Notes: generated by a model not told the origin, from the letters alone. Shown: positions 1 through 6,758, counted from the stretch's first letter. The stretch: 11,583 nt of DNA from Spirochaetia bacterium UBA2205 (GCA_002328585.1 DCUV01000046.1:83138-94720), one strand, 5' to 3'. Made by a program: numbers and translations.

Positions 1-33
1 GCAGGCACTCTAACCAGGCTGAGCTAACACCCC
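1..33 (-). tRNA. tRNA, 5' part only (truncated by window edge), isoacceptor undetermined
   Basis: The reverse complement begins GGGGTGT-TA-GCTC-AGCCTGGTTA-GAGT-G-CCTGC. This is a 7-nt acceptor strand, T8-A9, a four-pair D-stem (one G-U pair), a D-loop with the conserved A14 and GG, and the start of the anticodon stem. The anticodon, T-arm and 3' end lie outside the window. The CCTGC anticodon-stem strand and GG start are compatible with tRNA-Ala, tRNA-Val or tRNA-Asp, and I cannot choose between them. A strong promoter lies just upstream at 46-74, so this is the first gene of its transcript. Confidence 0.85.
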
Positions 34-45
34 TCAACGCTTGCA

Positions 46-74
46 ACTATACTACAAATGGTAAATGGAGTCAA
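46..74 (-). promoter_or_regulatory. Sigma-70-type promoter for the minus-strand tRNA
   Basis: On the minus strand a -35 box TTGACT (complement of 69-74) is followed after exactly 17 nt by a -10 box TATAGT (complement of 46-51). The -10 box ends 12 nt before the tRNA 5' end at 33, which would put the transcription start only a few bases before the mature tRNA. An additional TTGACA lies a little further upstream. Box quality, spacing and position all agree. Confidence 0.75.
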
Positions 75-219
75 CTTCTGTCAATTAAAAAAATCACGTT
101 TTTATATATATTGCAAAAAATATTTAAAAAAAGCTTTAAATTTTTTTATAACTATTATATCTGTAAAATTGTCTGCTACTATTCAGATGGGATGATACGT
201 GCACTGAAAGGGGAAAAGC

Positions 220-1140
220 ATGTCATTAACAATTTTTGATGATATATATCATGAGATACGAAAACGAAATACATCAGGTGGTTTCAAAGCTGTACCATAT
301 TCAGATGAGTTTATTAAATATACTGCCGGGTATTATGGGCTCTCAATGGAGCTGATAAAAAATATTATACAGATACTTATTAATTCGCATAAGATATTTT
401 CAATTGAGATAATAGCGGAAGACAAAGTGCGTGATATAGCTCATGTAGAAGGTTATGTAGTATGCGATTTAGTAATTCTCAGGAAGTTAAAATCATTTTA
501 TCAAAGTGAGCTTATTATTCAATATGAAAATGAGTTCCATAAGCGGTTAATGGTTCATCAAGTTGTTAAAGAGATATTCCCCATGCTCCACAGCTTTAAT
601 AATACTGATATTGGTAAAGTAGCAAATCTGGCAATAATGCTTGAAGAATTAGAGCGGTTTATGGAAAAACATTATGAAGAGTTTACTGAGGAGTGGAAGG
701 CAAAACGTTTAGCATATGAGATCAGTTTATCAAATATAGATACGCAATTAGAACGAAAAGTTGAAAAACAAAAAGTTGCAGGCAAGGCATCATCGCCAGT
801 TGAACTAAAAGATCGTAGAAAAAAAAGGGTTGTTGATGCTCCGCAATATAATGAATTTATTGACAAAAGCAAAAGTTATCCTCTGGAGCGGATCTTCCAG
901 ATTTATGGAATTGATTTTTTCCTTCGTGTGCAGTTGCGTAATTATAAATTTGATTATCTCAAAGAGCTGGTAGGGACAAAGAAAATTAAACGAAAATCAG
1001 ATCTGCTATTGTTAAAAAATATGCTGAATGCGGTACTTCATAACCGGAATAGTGATCACAATCTAGCTCAATATGAAGATGCCATCTATGAACTTATGCA
1101 GACAGTTAATCACCACCTTTTTGTTGAAAGGGATTTTTAA
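220..1140 (+). CDS. Conserved-looking hypothetical cytoplasmic protein, 306 aa
   Basis: I do not recognise the family. The ATG at 220 is preceded by a purine-rich AAAGGGGA about 5 nt upstream. There is no signal peptide or membrane segment. The protein is rich in charged residues and looks mainly helical. Residues ~28-80 could form a small helix-turn-helix-like fold (helices around EFIKYTAGYYGLSMEL and KNIIQIL, then a strand-rich stretch), but this is only a visual impression. A helical, coiled-coil-prone stretch (~140-190, with ELERFMEKHYEEFTEEW) leads to a basic linker near 195-206 (KDRRKKRVV). The C-terminal ~100 residues are a second helical domain. It is the first gene of a probable operon, with the nitroreductase-like gene 17 bp downstream behind its own Shine-Dalgarno. 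The ORF's length and good ribosome site make it a real gene; its function is unknown. Confidence 0.8.
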   Translation: MSLTIFDDIYHEIRKRNTSGGFKAVPYSDEFIKYTAGYYGLSMELIKNIIQILINSHKIFSIEIIAEDKVRDIAHVEGYVVCDLVILRKLKSFYQSELIIQYENEFHKRLMVHQVVKEIFPMLHSFNNTDIGKVANLAIMLEELERFMEKHYEEFTEEWKAKRLAYEISLSNIDTQLERKVEKQKVAGKASSPVELKDRRKKRVVDAPQYNEFIDKSKSYPLERIFQIYGIDFFLRVQLRNYKFDYLKELVGTKKIKRKSDLLLLKNMLNAVLHNRNSDHNLAQYEDAIYELMQTVNHHLFVERDF

Positions 1141-1157
1141 TTTTTCAAGGAGGTTGT

Positions 1158-1802
1158 ATGGTGCAACGTATAATTACATTGTTTATGATACTATTGATGG
1201 CAGGAGCTATCACTTATTCTGATACAACCATTGTATTGGATAAGCCTCTGGAAAATGCAAATGTAGATATTATGAAGGCATTTAAAAACAGAAAGTCTGA
1301 ACGGGCGTATACCAGTCAATTAATTTCTATACATCACCTTTCAACTGTTTTATGGTCAGGGTATGGTATAAACAGGCAGGATGGCAAACACACAGTGCCA
1401 ACAGCATATGGTAAGGATTACATGAAGCTATACGTTATCTATAATGGCAAGGCATATCGTTATTTACCAGAAAAACATTGTTTGCAGTTTATTCAGGCTG
1501 AAGTGACTACTGCAATGGCTTCCACTCAGGGGTGGGTTGGGAAAAGTACATGCGTTATTGTCATTGTGGCTGATATGGATGGCTTTCCTTTCTATGCTGG
1601 ATTGCGGGAGCAGCAATTAAAGTATGCACATGCCACAGCCGGCTGCATTGCGCAAAATATATATATAGCCTGTACAGGCTTGAAGTTAGGGACATGCCTT
1701 GTTGCAGGTGTTAATGTCACAGGGTGTAAAAAGGCATTCAAATTACATGAAAATGAACTGCCACTATTTATCATGCCAGTAGGATATCCGTCAGCACACT
1801 AG
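1158..1802 (+). CDS. Exported nitroreductase-family protein (SagB/ThcOx-like), 214 aa
   Basis: This is a flavin (FMN)-dependent oxidoreductase fold of the nitroreductase superfamily. Residues 1-20 form a hydrophobic signal peptide (MVQR, then a nonpolar run to about A17), so the protein is probably exported or membrane-tethered. At 45-51, RKSERAY matches the FMN-phosphate motif usually written RRSxRxF/Y. The stretch LSTVLWSGYGINR (61-73) is characteristic of the SagB-type branch and aligns with its LLWAaqGinR block. The C-terminal segment, with its Gly-Thr-Cys and final PVGYP, matches the family's last helix and strand. The length of ~214 aa is normal for a stand-alone nitroreductase. A perfect AAGGAGG lies 4 nt before the ATG, and the upstream gene ends 17 bp away, so the two are likely co-transcribed. 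No azole-peptide (McbC-type) biosynthesis genes are nearby, so a role in making a modified peptide is not supported. The substrate is unknown. Confidence 0.85.
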   Translation: MVQRIITLFMILLMAGAITYSDTTIVLDKPLENANVDIMKAFKNRKSERAYTSQLISIHHLSTVLWSGYGINRQDGKHTVPTAYGKDYMKLYVIYNGKAYRYLPEKHCLQFIQAEVTTAMASTQGWVGKSTCVIVIVADMDGFPFYAGLREQQLKYAHATAGCIAQNIYIACTGLKLGTCLVAGVNVTGCKKAFKLHENELPLFIMPVGYPSAH

Positions 1803-1875
1803 CACAGTATATAGTATATATGGGTAACAGAAATTGAACGTAGTTATATCGTTGCACTGCTGAAAAAATAGCACT

Positions 1876-1918
1876 ATTAACTTCACCCCGGAGCCTCTCC
1901 TTCGCAAGGCGCGGGGAG
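1876..1918 (+). repeat. 43-nt dispersed hairpin repeat, copy 1
   Basis: The copy starts ATTAACTTCACCCCGGAG and ends GGCGCGGGGAG. It matches the reverse complement of 5454-5496 at 39 of 43 positions. The core CTCTCCTT-CGC-AAGGCG.GG folds back on itself with one T-C mismatch, giving a GC-rich hairpin in an AT-rich genome. No U-tract follows it, so a terminator role is not supported. Two copies 3.5 kb apart in opposite orientation suggest a genome-wide REP-like family. Confidence 0.75.
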
Positions 1919-2003
1919 TTTTCGCACTGTCATTCCAGCTTGGCCAGTGATCCCTTTTTCTTGCATTAGATCATGAATCAATGGTCAGGATGATGCGCCC
2001 CAC

Positions 2004-2167
2004 ATTGTCATTCTGAGGAGCACAGTCACGAAGAATCTATTGGTTCACAAAATGGCGAGATTCTTCGCTAACTCTCAGGATTCCATGCCACCACTTCTGG
2101 CATTCATGGCTTGACCCAAAGTCAAAATTATTAACTGATATCTTAAATCATCATTCAGCATGACAAT
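2004..2167. mobile_element. Palindromic MITE-like element with terminal inverted repeats
   Basis: The ends are a 13-nt inverted pair with one mismatch: ATTGTCATTCTGA at 2004-2016 and the complement of TCAGCATGACAAT at 2155-2167. Inside is a strong palindrome, with CGAAGAATCT at 2029-2038 pairing with AGATTCTTCG at 2058-2067 across a 19-nt loop, nested within CTGAG (2013-2017) and CTCAG (2074-2078). GTCATTCTGAG...CGAAGAATCT repeats are, from memory, common in many bacterial genomes as short non-autonomous palindromic elements. There is no transposase in the window and I see no clear target-site duplication. The element may be a degenerate copy, or two overlapping repeat units. Confidence 0.55.
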
Positions 2168-2277
2168 AACGATACATGCTTATCTCTTATAAGTAGCTGC
2201 AAGCCGGCTATCTTGAACTCCCATCATGGTACAGTTTTATATTATAGGATAGTAGTGTTGCCAGTTAACAAAGGTAT

Positions 2278-3237
2278 TTAAAAAATAATGATAAGTGCAG
2301 GCAGTACAATTATTGAAAATGCAACGGTATTAACGACGAATATACTGGTAGCCATTTCTTTATCTAAATGAAACAGTATTGAAGTAATAACTGAATATAT
2401 TGCAGCAGGCATACATGATTGCAGGCGGATAACCGATTGGATATCATCAGGGAGAAGAAATTGACTGAGCAGTATGTACATGCAAAGAGGGATGAAACAA
2501 AACTTGATGATGGCAATAAGCAGATGCAGTAAGCAATAGTTTTTAATGTGAGTAAATTTAAAGTAAATACCCATGCTAAAGTAATAAATAATGATTGAAA
2601 TACCAAGCAAAATGTCTAACGGTATAGCTATTACAGGCCGTTTAATATCCAGTACATGGAGTATGATAGCAACAATTATAGCAAATAGCGGCATATTCTG
2701 AGGTGCCATTATGTAATTACGTAAAGAAAATGGTTGTTTGGTGCCAACATACCGCGCATACGAAAAAATGACCAGTATAACGTATGGCATAAAATAGGTT
2801 ATAAAGATAAATGACAACGCTAATCCATGTTCTCCCAGAATCAAATAACATAAAAATCCGCCCATAGTAAACCCATGGTTGGCTAAGGAAGAACTAATGA
2901 TAACGGTATGCTTTTGTATAGCATTGAAACCCAGAAGAAAACTTACTGCAGCACCTGCTACAAATCCCAAAATAACCATAACTATCCCGGCAAAGGGCAG
3001 GACAATATAGTGTACAGAAAGCTCAACACCCCATGTTGTCCACAGCACAATAAATGCTTCCAGACTTACAAGATTTATAGTAACAAGCCTGCTCGATAGT
3101 TGCTGTATATTGTATGCAGTGTGCTGTGCAAGATACGATCCTGCTCCAATGGGTATCCAGATGCACAACTGGAAGATGATAAATTTAACTATCGTGGTAT
3201 CCATACAATTGGTTGTTGCATAATAACTATCTAACAT
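2278..3237 (-). CDS. AEC-family (auxin efflux carrier-like) permease, 319 aa
   Basis: This is an integral inner-membrane secondary transporter with about ten hydrophobic segments, as expected for PF03547-type AEC proteins, which usually have 300-330 residues. Two family landmarks are visible. Near residues 116-140, SSLANHGFTMGG...LGEHGLALS corresponds to the family's N-x-GFxGxP...GxxGL block. Near the C-terminus, QSCMPAAIYSVITSILFHLDKEMATS followed by VVNTVAFSIIVLPALI corresponds to the conserved A.P.a......yg.d...a......s...S...lP motif. Family members move organic acids such as malate, but the substrate cannot be read from sequence. The start is uncertain: neither ATG at 3237 nor the in-frame ATG 11 codons later (3204) has a clear Shine-Dalgarno. 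A weak promoter-like TTGACC-16-TATGCA lies on the minus strand just upstream, and its start point would favour the later ATG. The gene is monocistronic. Confidence 0.85.
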   Translation of the reverse strand: MLDSYYATTNCMDTTIVKFIIFQLCIWIPIGAGSYLAQHTAYNIQQLSSRLVTINLVSLEAFIVLWTTWGVELSVHYIVLPFAGIVMVILGFVAGAAVSFLLGFNAIQKHTVIISSSLANHGFTMGGFLCYLILGEHGLALSFIFITYFMPYVILVIFSYARYVGTKQPFSLRNYIMAPQNMPLFAIIVAIILHVLDIKRPVIAIPLDILLGISIIIYYFSMGIYFKFTHIKNYCLLHLLIAIIKFCFIPLCMYILLSQFLLPDDIQSVIRLQSCMPAAIYSVITSILFHLDKEMATSIFVVNTVAFSIIVLPALIIIF

Positions 3238-3365
3238 GCTACTTTTGACAATTGCATAGAAGAATCATGATTGTGGTCAATTACATTATGAAAAAAATGT
3301 TATTGGAAACCTCTTTCCATCCGATGCTATAGATGAGGTCAGCTAACCTGTTCAAGGAGGGACAG

Positions 3366-3554
3366 GTGACCAATAAAAGGGGTAACGATATGAAACGTCT
3401 CATGAACAAGGAGGATCGTGAGATAAAGAAGGAAGCAGAAAAGGAAGTTTCACAAAAAATCCTGGAATATCGGAAGAAAGTATCCGATGAGGCATATCTG
3501 GATCATGCCATTAACAGAATTGCAACGGATTTATCACATTATCTCACGAAGTAG
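3366..3554 (+). CDS. Small charged helical protein, 62 aa, GTG start
   Basis: The open frame extends upstream to an ATG at 3333, but that codon has no ribosome site. The GTG at 3366 has a perfect AAGGAGG at 3354-3360, 5 nt away, so I place the start there. An internal ATG at 3390 is also possible. The product is highly charged and predicted helical (KEDREIKKEAEKEVSQKIL, then YRKKVSDEAYLDHAIN), with no signal peptide, membrane segment, cysteine or metal motif. I do not recognise the family. A small coiled-coil or partner-binding protein is the most that can be said. The gene stands alone between the divergent permease gene and the AI-2E gene. Its flanks carry an 11-bp inverted repeat, and two hairpins follow the stop codon. 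Strong ribosome site and biased composition support it being real. Confidence 0.7.
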   Translation: MTNKRGNDMKRLMNKEDREIKKEAEKEVSQKILEYRKKVSDEAYLDHAINRIATDLSHYLTK

Positions 3555-3563
3555 CTGTAGGTT

Positions 3564-3579
3564 AGCTGATGTATCAGCT
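3564..3579 (+). other. Small hairpin downstream of the 62-aa gene
   Basis: AGCTGA (3564-3569) and TCAGCT (3574-3579) form a 6-bp stem with a TGTA loop, 9 nt after the stop codon. The left arm is also part of the 11-bp inverted repeat that pairs with 3339-3349, so the two foldings would be mutually exclusive. Confidence 0.45.
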
Positions 3580-3581
3580 GG

Positions 3582-3610
3582 CATCGACCTGCTATTATGG
3601 CAGGTCGATG
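3582..3610 (+). terminator. Strong hairpin, probable transcription end of the 62-aa gene
   Basis: CATCGACCTGC (3582-3592) and GCAGGTCGATG (3600-3610) form a perfect 11-bp stem with a 7-nt loop, 27 nt after the stop codon. It is followed only by TATTTC and not a full U-run, so it is either a weak intrinsic terminator or a 3'-end stabilising hairpin. The next gene's putative promoter starts at 3628, which fits a transcript boundary here. Confidence 0.55.
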
Positions 3611-3627
3611 TATTTCAATGTATCGAT

Positions 3628-3655
3628 TTGATAACAAACAACTATCGCTTATGAT
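3628..3655 (+). promoter_or_regulatory. Putative promoter for the AI-2E-family gene
   Basis: TTGATA (3628-3633), a 16-nt spacer and TATGAT (3650-3655) match sigma-70 boxes at 5 of 6 positions each. The predicted start would lie about 20 nt before the ATG at 3683. AT-rich sequence gives chance matches, so confidence is moderate. Confidence 0.45.
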
Positions 3656-3682
3656 TATAAAAAATAATAATGCAGGATTTAC

Positions 3683-4789
3683 ATGGTACCCCGTGATTCA
3701 TATAAAATTGTAGTTCAAAGTAAAAAATTAACAACGCTGTTCTGGGTAATATTTATTGCCTTAATTGCGGGGATAGGATTTATATATCGCTATTATTTCT
3801 GGCCATTTTTATTTGCCATCATATTTTATATAGGGTTGAAACCATTATATATATGGTTATGCAACTATTTAAAAATAAAGGTGGTGTCAAGTTTTACGGT
3901 CATTGTCATAATAATTATTACTATTCTGATCCCAGCATTTATTCTGCTTTTAAACCTTGCCGATCAGGTAATGGAATTTTACAACTTTTTACAGTTACAA
4001 TTTGATCCTAAGATTTTTAAGCAATATTTTACCCATAATGAAGTCATTAAAAACATACTTAACTATTTTAAGCTTACCCAGGATGAAGTTTTTCAGCGAA
4101 TCGTCAGGTATATGCAGGATATGTCGCTTATGCTTTTTTCCAATCTTACCAATATTCTAACATTTTCCATACGTTTTTTTATCAATTTCTTTTTTATGCT
4201 GCTTATATTATTTTTTCTTTTTAAGGATAATGAGCGCTTTGAAAAAAGTATCTATACTGTGTCGCCATTCCCTGAAGATATTGAGCGTGATATGGTGGAT
4301 ACACTGAAAATTGTGGTGCGCATCCTGCTGGCAGGAAACTTTTTTATCATGATGTTACAGGGGATTATGGTTGGCATTGGATTTGCTATTGTTGGGCTTG
4401 CGACACCAGTATTATGGGGAAGTATTGCTGCAATTTTTTCGCTGATTCCCGTAATTGGAACAAGCTTTGTATGGCTGCCTGCTTCATTCTATCTGCTTGC
4501 AATTGGTAGCCCTGGTAAAGCTGTGATCGTTGGACTATGGTGTTTAGGCTGGTATTTGCTGCTTGAGAATATTGTAAAGCCTATTGTTTTTGGTGAAAAG
4601 TTGAATTTTCATCCACTCATTTTATTCTTTTTATTGATAGGCAGTTTGCAAACATTTGGTTTACCCGGCATTATCATCGGACCCATACTTCTTACCCTTT
4701 TCTTCTCGTTCTGGGAGATGTATAAAATACTGGATAGCTACACCATAGAGCAGGATAAAAAAACAAAAAAACCACATAAAAATAGTTAG
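3683..4789 (+). CDS. AI-2E family transporter (PerM/YdiK/TqsA-like), 368 aa
   Basis: This is a polytopic inner-membrane protein of the PF01594 family, whose 340-380 residue length it matches. Hydrophobic pairs lie at the N-terminus (~20-55), at 65-90 and at ~150-185, with a soluble helical region at ~95-150. The C-terminal half carries the family signature. IPVIGTSFVWLP (255-266) is followed by a glycine-rich loop, then ENIVKPIVFGEKLNFHPL with His310, and then LIGSLQTFGLPGIIIGP. The family name comes from an autoinducer-2 exporter, but many members act instead as Na+/H+ antiporters or have no known substrate, so the name should not be read as a quorum-sensing role. The tail is basic and cytoplasmic (EQDKKTKKPHKNS). 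The ATG at 3683 has a short AGGA a few bases upstream. A promoter-like sequence precedes it and no partner gene is fused or overlapping. Confidence 0.9.
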   Translation: MVPRDSYKIVVQSKKLTTLFWVIFIALIAGIGFIYRYYFWPFLFAIIFYIGLKPLYIWLCNYLKIKVVSSFTVIVIIIITILIPAFILLLNLADQVMEFYNFLQLQFDPKIFKQYFTHNEVIKNILNYFKLTQDEVFQRIVRYMQDMSLMLFSNLTNILTFSIRFFINFFFMLLILFFLFKDNERFEKSIYTVSPFPEDIERDMVDTLKIVVRILLAGNFFIMMLQGIMVGIGFAIVGLATPVLWGSIAAIFSLIPVIGTSFVWLPASFYLLAIGSPGKAVIVGLWCLGWYLLLENIVKPIVFGEKLNFHPLILFFLLIGSLQTFGLPGIIIGPILLTLFFSFWEMYKILDSYTIEQDKKTKKPHKNS

Positions 4790-4831
4790 GGCGATAGTTA
4801 CTTATAATTTATTGTATTTGTGTAAAGATAT

Positions 4832-4861
4832 TTGACAAAAAAATAGTAGTGGTGCTATCCT
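4832..4861 (+). promoter_or_regulatory. Putative promoter for the lipoprotein gene
   Basis: A consensus TTGACA (4832-4837) is followed by an 18-nt spacer and TATCCT (4856-4861, 4 of 6 matches). The start would fall near 4868, about 33 nt before the ATG. A second TTGACA begins at 4861 but has no matching -10 box. Confidence 0.45.
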
Positions 4862-4900
4862 TGACAACCTGTTGCTACAACAATTCCCGAGGTAACGATA

Positions 4901-5353
4901 ATGGATATTAAAAAATGTATGCTGATATTTGTTTGTTTTTTTATAGGCTGTACTTCTATGAAAATATGGATGCCGTCATATACGTTTGATGAAGTAATTG
5001 CACAAAAAAATGCAATTGATGCCGCTCAGAACCCGGCGCAGGGCTATATGCTTTTGAAGGAGCTTGAAAAGAAGCGTATTGTGATAAAAAAAGCAGTGGT
5101 GAAAGAGGTTGTACCTGCAACAAACATAGATTATAATTTTTGTGTTGTTGCTACGGTGGAGCACTCCTCAGGAAACATTGAGTGCCAAATCCATACCAGA
5201 AATTGGCGAAATGAAGAGGATATTGATTGTATTGCAAAGTTAAAGCCAGGTGATACTATCCAGGTAGTGGGTGTTTTTAAACGTTTTTTAAAATTGATAG
5301 GACAGCAATACGTTGTGGAGATAGGAGAGGCTAATATTTCAAAAGTGAAATAA
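4901..5353 (+). CDS. Putative lipoprotein with OB-fold-like domain, 150 aa
   Basis: The N-terminus is a lipoprotein signal: two lysines (4-5), a hydrophobic core, then Phe14-Ile-Gly-Cys17, a relaxed lipobox of the kind accepted in spirochaetes. Cys17 would be lipidated after signal peptidase II cleavage. A short helical region (~30-65, including YMLLKELEKKRIVIKK) precedes a beta-rich domain from ~75 to 148. This has the strand order and spacing of a tRNA_anti-like OB fold: VVATVEHSSGNIECQIH, then a loop, then LKPGDTIQVVGVFKRF, then QQYVVEIGEANIS. Such domains in exported proteins are usually of unknown ligand. The ATG at 4901 has a weak GAGG about 8 nt upstream. A hairpin and a dispersed repeat follow it before dapL. 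It is probably a single-gene transcript. The OB-fold assignment is pattern-based. Confidence 0.75.
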   Translation: MDIKKCMLIFVCFFIGCTSMKIWMPSYTFDEVIAQKNAIDAAQNPAQGYMLLKELEKKRIVIKKAVVKEVVPATNIDYNFCVVATVEHSSGNIECQIHTRNWRNEEDIDCIAKLKPGDTIQVVGVFKRFLKLIGQQYVVEIGEANISKVK

Positions 5354-5364
5354 TATGGGTAAAC

Positions 5365-5390
5365 TTTGAGCGCATTGCTATGCGCCCAAA
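5365..5390 (+). other. Hairpin after the lipoprotein gene
   Basis: TTTG-A-GCGCAT (5365-5375) pairs with ATGCGC-C-CAAA (5380-5390) around a TGCT loop, giving 10 pairs with one A/C mismatch, 12 nt after the stop codon. No U-run follows, so it is a 3'-end hairpin or a Rho/processing barrier and not a classic terminator. Confidence 0.5.
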
Positions 5391-5453
5391 TGGGATGAAG
5401 ATGATATAAACCTCAACCTTCATGCCTTTCCTTTATAAGGATAGGAAATAATG

Positions 5454-5496
5454 CTCCCCTCGCCTTGCGAAGGAGAGGGTCCGGGATGAGGTTAAT
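5454..5496 (-). repeat. 43-nt dispersed hairpin repeat, copy 2 (inverted)
   Basis: Read on the minus strand it begins ATTAACCTCATCCCGGAC and ends GGCGAGGGGAG, matching 1876-1918 at 39 of 43 positions. It ends 30 nt before the dapL start codon and 14 nt before its Shine-Dalgarno. Any transcript reading from upstream into dapL would therefore carry this GC-rich hairpin in its leader. Confidence 0.75.
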
Positions 5497-5525
5497 GATT
5501 TTACTTTTCAGGAGGATGGATTGTT

Positions 5526-6758
5526 ATGGAGTCGTACATTCAGCAGTTATTTGCCGAACGGATAGGTGGAAAAAATTTTGGGAAAGAAGACAAAATTTAT
5601 AAATTTGAAAAGATCAAAATGGCCAGGCGCGAGGCACTGAAAAATAATCCTGGCAGGGAACTGATTGATTTAGGTGTTGGCGAACCTGATGAGAAGGCAT
5701 TTGATATAGTTATAGAAACGTTATGTAAAGAAGCTTATAAATCCGAAAACAGAGGCTATGCCGATAATGGCATACCTGAATTTAAACATGCTGTCAGTAA
5801 CTATTTAAAGCAGGTTTTTGATGTTGATGGTATTGATCCGGAAACCGAGGTCAATCATTCTATCGGTTCAAAACCAGCACTTGCCATGTTACCATCTGCT
5901 TTTATTAATCCTGGCGATGTATGTCTTATGACGGTCCCCGGTTATCCTGTTTTTGGAACACATGCGCAGTGGTATGGCGGTGAGGTATATGCTCTACCAT
6001 TACTCAAACAGAATAATTTTTTACCGGATCTCAATGCCGTACCTGACGATATTGTAAAAAGAGCCAGGGTTATTGTTATTAATTATCCCAATAATCCAAC
6101 TGGTGCAGTGGCAACAAAAGATTTTTATAAAGAGGTCATAGAATTTGCATTAAAAAATAGTATTGTGGTGGTGCAGGATGCCGCCTATGCGGCATTAACC
6201 TATGATAGTAAACCGCTGTCATTTTTAAGTATTCCCGGTGCAAAGGAGGTGGGAGTTGAAATACATTCACTTTCAAAAGCATTTAATATGACGGGATGGC
6301 GCATGGCATTTGTTGCTGGCAACAGTCTTGTGGTAAAAGCATTTGCTACTGTCAAAGACAATTATGACTCAGGTCAATTTAAGGCAATTCAAAAGGCGTC
6401 TATAACGGCGCTGGAACATCCTGAATTTACGGAAAAAATCAAAGATAAGTATAAACGGCGTTTGTTATCCCTTGCCAGAACATTACAGCGATTGGGATTT
6501 GACGCGCACATGCCGGGCGGCACCTTTTATCTCTATGTTGCAGTTCCCAAACAAACAAAAAATGGAATTGTTTTTGACAATGCTGAAGCTTTCTCACACT
6601 ATTTGATTAAAGAGTGCCTGCTATCGTCAGTGCCATGGGATGATGCCGGCCATTTTGTGCGGTTTTCGGCAACATTTGAGGCAAAGGATGAGAAGGATGA
6701 GCAAAGGATATTGCAGGAAGTAGAAAACAGATTAGGAGCACTTGCATTTGAATTTTAA
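5526..6758 (+). CDS. dapL: LL-diaminopimelate aminotransferase
   Basis: This PLP enzyme converts tetrahydrodipicolinate plus glutamate directly to LL-2,6-diaminopimelate (EC 2.6.1.83). That is the one-step route to meso-DAP and lysine known in plants, chlamydiae, Leptospira and other bacteria. The 410-residue length is typical. The N-terminus SYIQQLFAERIGGKNFGKE is family-specific. Fold-type I landmarks are present: LGVGEPD near 50, NYPNNPTG at 186-193, the PLP lysine K251 in HSLSKAFNMTGWR with Arg259, and the substrate-carboxylate arginine R379 in HFVRFSATF. AGGAGG at 5510-5515 lies 10 nt before the ATG. The 3' end of the gene contains the ribosome site of the following acylase-family gene, so the two are probably translationally coupled. 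Members of the broader aminotransferase class could be misassigned, but the N-terminal block makes DapL the best call. Confidence 0.9.
   Translation: MESYIQQLFAERIGGKNFGKEDKIYKFEKIKMARREALKNNPGRELIDLGVGEPDEKAFDIVIETLCKEAYKSENRGYADNGIPEFKHAVSNYLKQVFDVDGIDPETEVNHSIGSKPALAMLPSAFINPGDVCLMTVPGYPVFGTHAQWYGGEVYALPLLKQNNFLPDLNAVPDDIVKRARVIVINYPNNPTGAVATKDFYKEVIEFALKNSIVVVQDAAYAALTYDSKPLSFLSIPGAKEVGVEIHSLSKAFNMTGWRMAFVAGNSLVVKAFATVKDNYDSGQFKAIQKASITALEHPEFTEKIKDKYKRRLLSLARTLQRLGFDAHMPGGTFYLYVAVPKQTKNGIVFDNAEAFSHYLIKECLLSSVPWDDAGHFVRFSATFEAKDEKDEQRILQEVENRLGALAFEF

Larger units (their letters stand above)
1803..2277. other. 475-bp non-coding gap holding two dispersed repeats
   Basis: This gap separates the ends of two converging genes, the nitroreductase (+) and the AEC permease (-). 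I see no credible coding frame or RNA gene. It contains a 43-nt hairpin repeat (1876-1918) and a ~164-bp palindromic element (2004-2167). A further stretch near 1929-1940 (GTCATTCCAGCTTGG) also resembles the edge of a GTCATTC-type repeat. I found no clear intrinsic terminator for either gene. Confidence 0.6.

Noticed and set aside
1158..1802. Thiazole/oxazole-modified peptide (SagB-type) biosynthesis cluster
   Set aside because: No YcaO, cyclase or precursor-peptide gene is visible nearby, and the protein carries a signal peptide, unlike cluster dehydrogenases.
1876..2167. CRISPR array or tandem repeat
   Set aside because: The repeats are palindromic and of two different kinds, with no regular direct repeat-spacer pattern.
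2364..3099. Extra open frames overlapping the AEC permease (2364-2606 minus, 2908-3099 plus)
   Set aside because: Both sit inside the permease gene in other frames, show no domain pattern and lack ribosome sites.
3333..3554. 62-aa protein as half of a toxin-antitoxin pair
   Set aside because: It stands alone, with no second small overlapping gene, and no antitoxin or toxin motif is visible.
3683..4789. Autoinducer-2 quorum-sensing export system
   Set aside because: The AI-2E family name does not establish that function, and no luxS or other quorum-sensing gene is present here.
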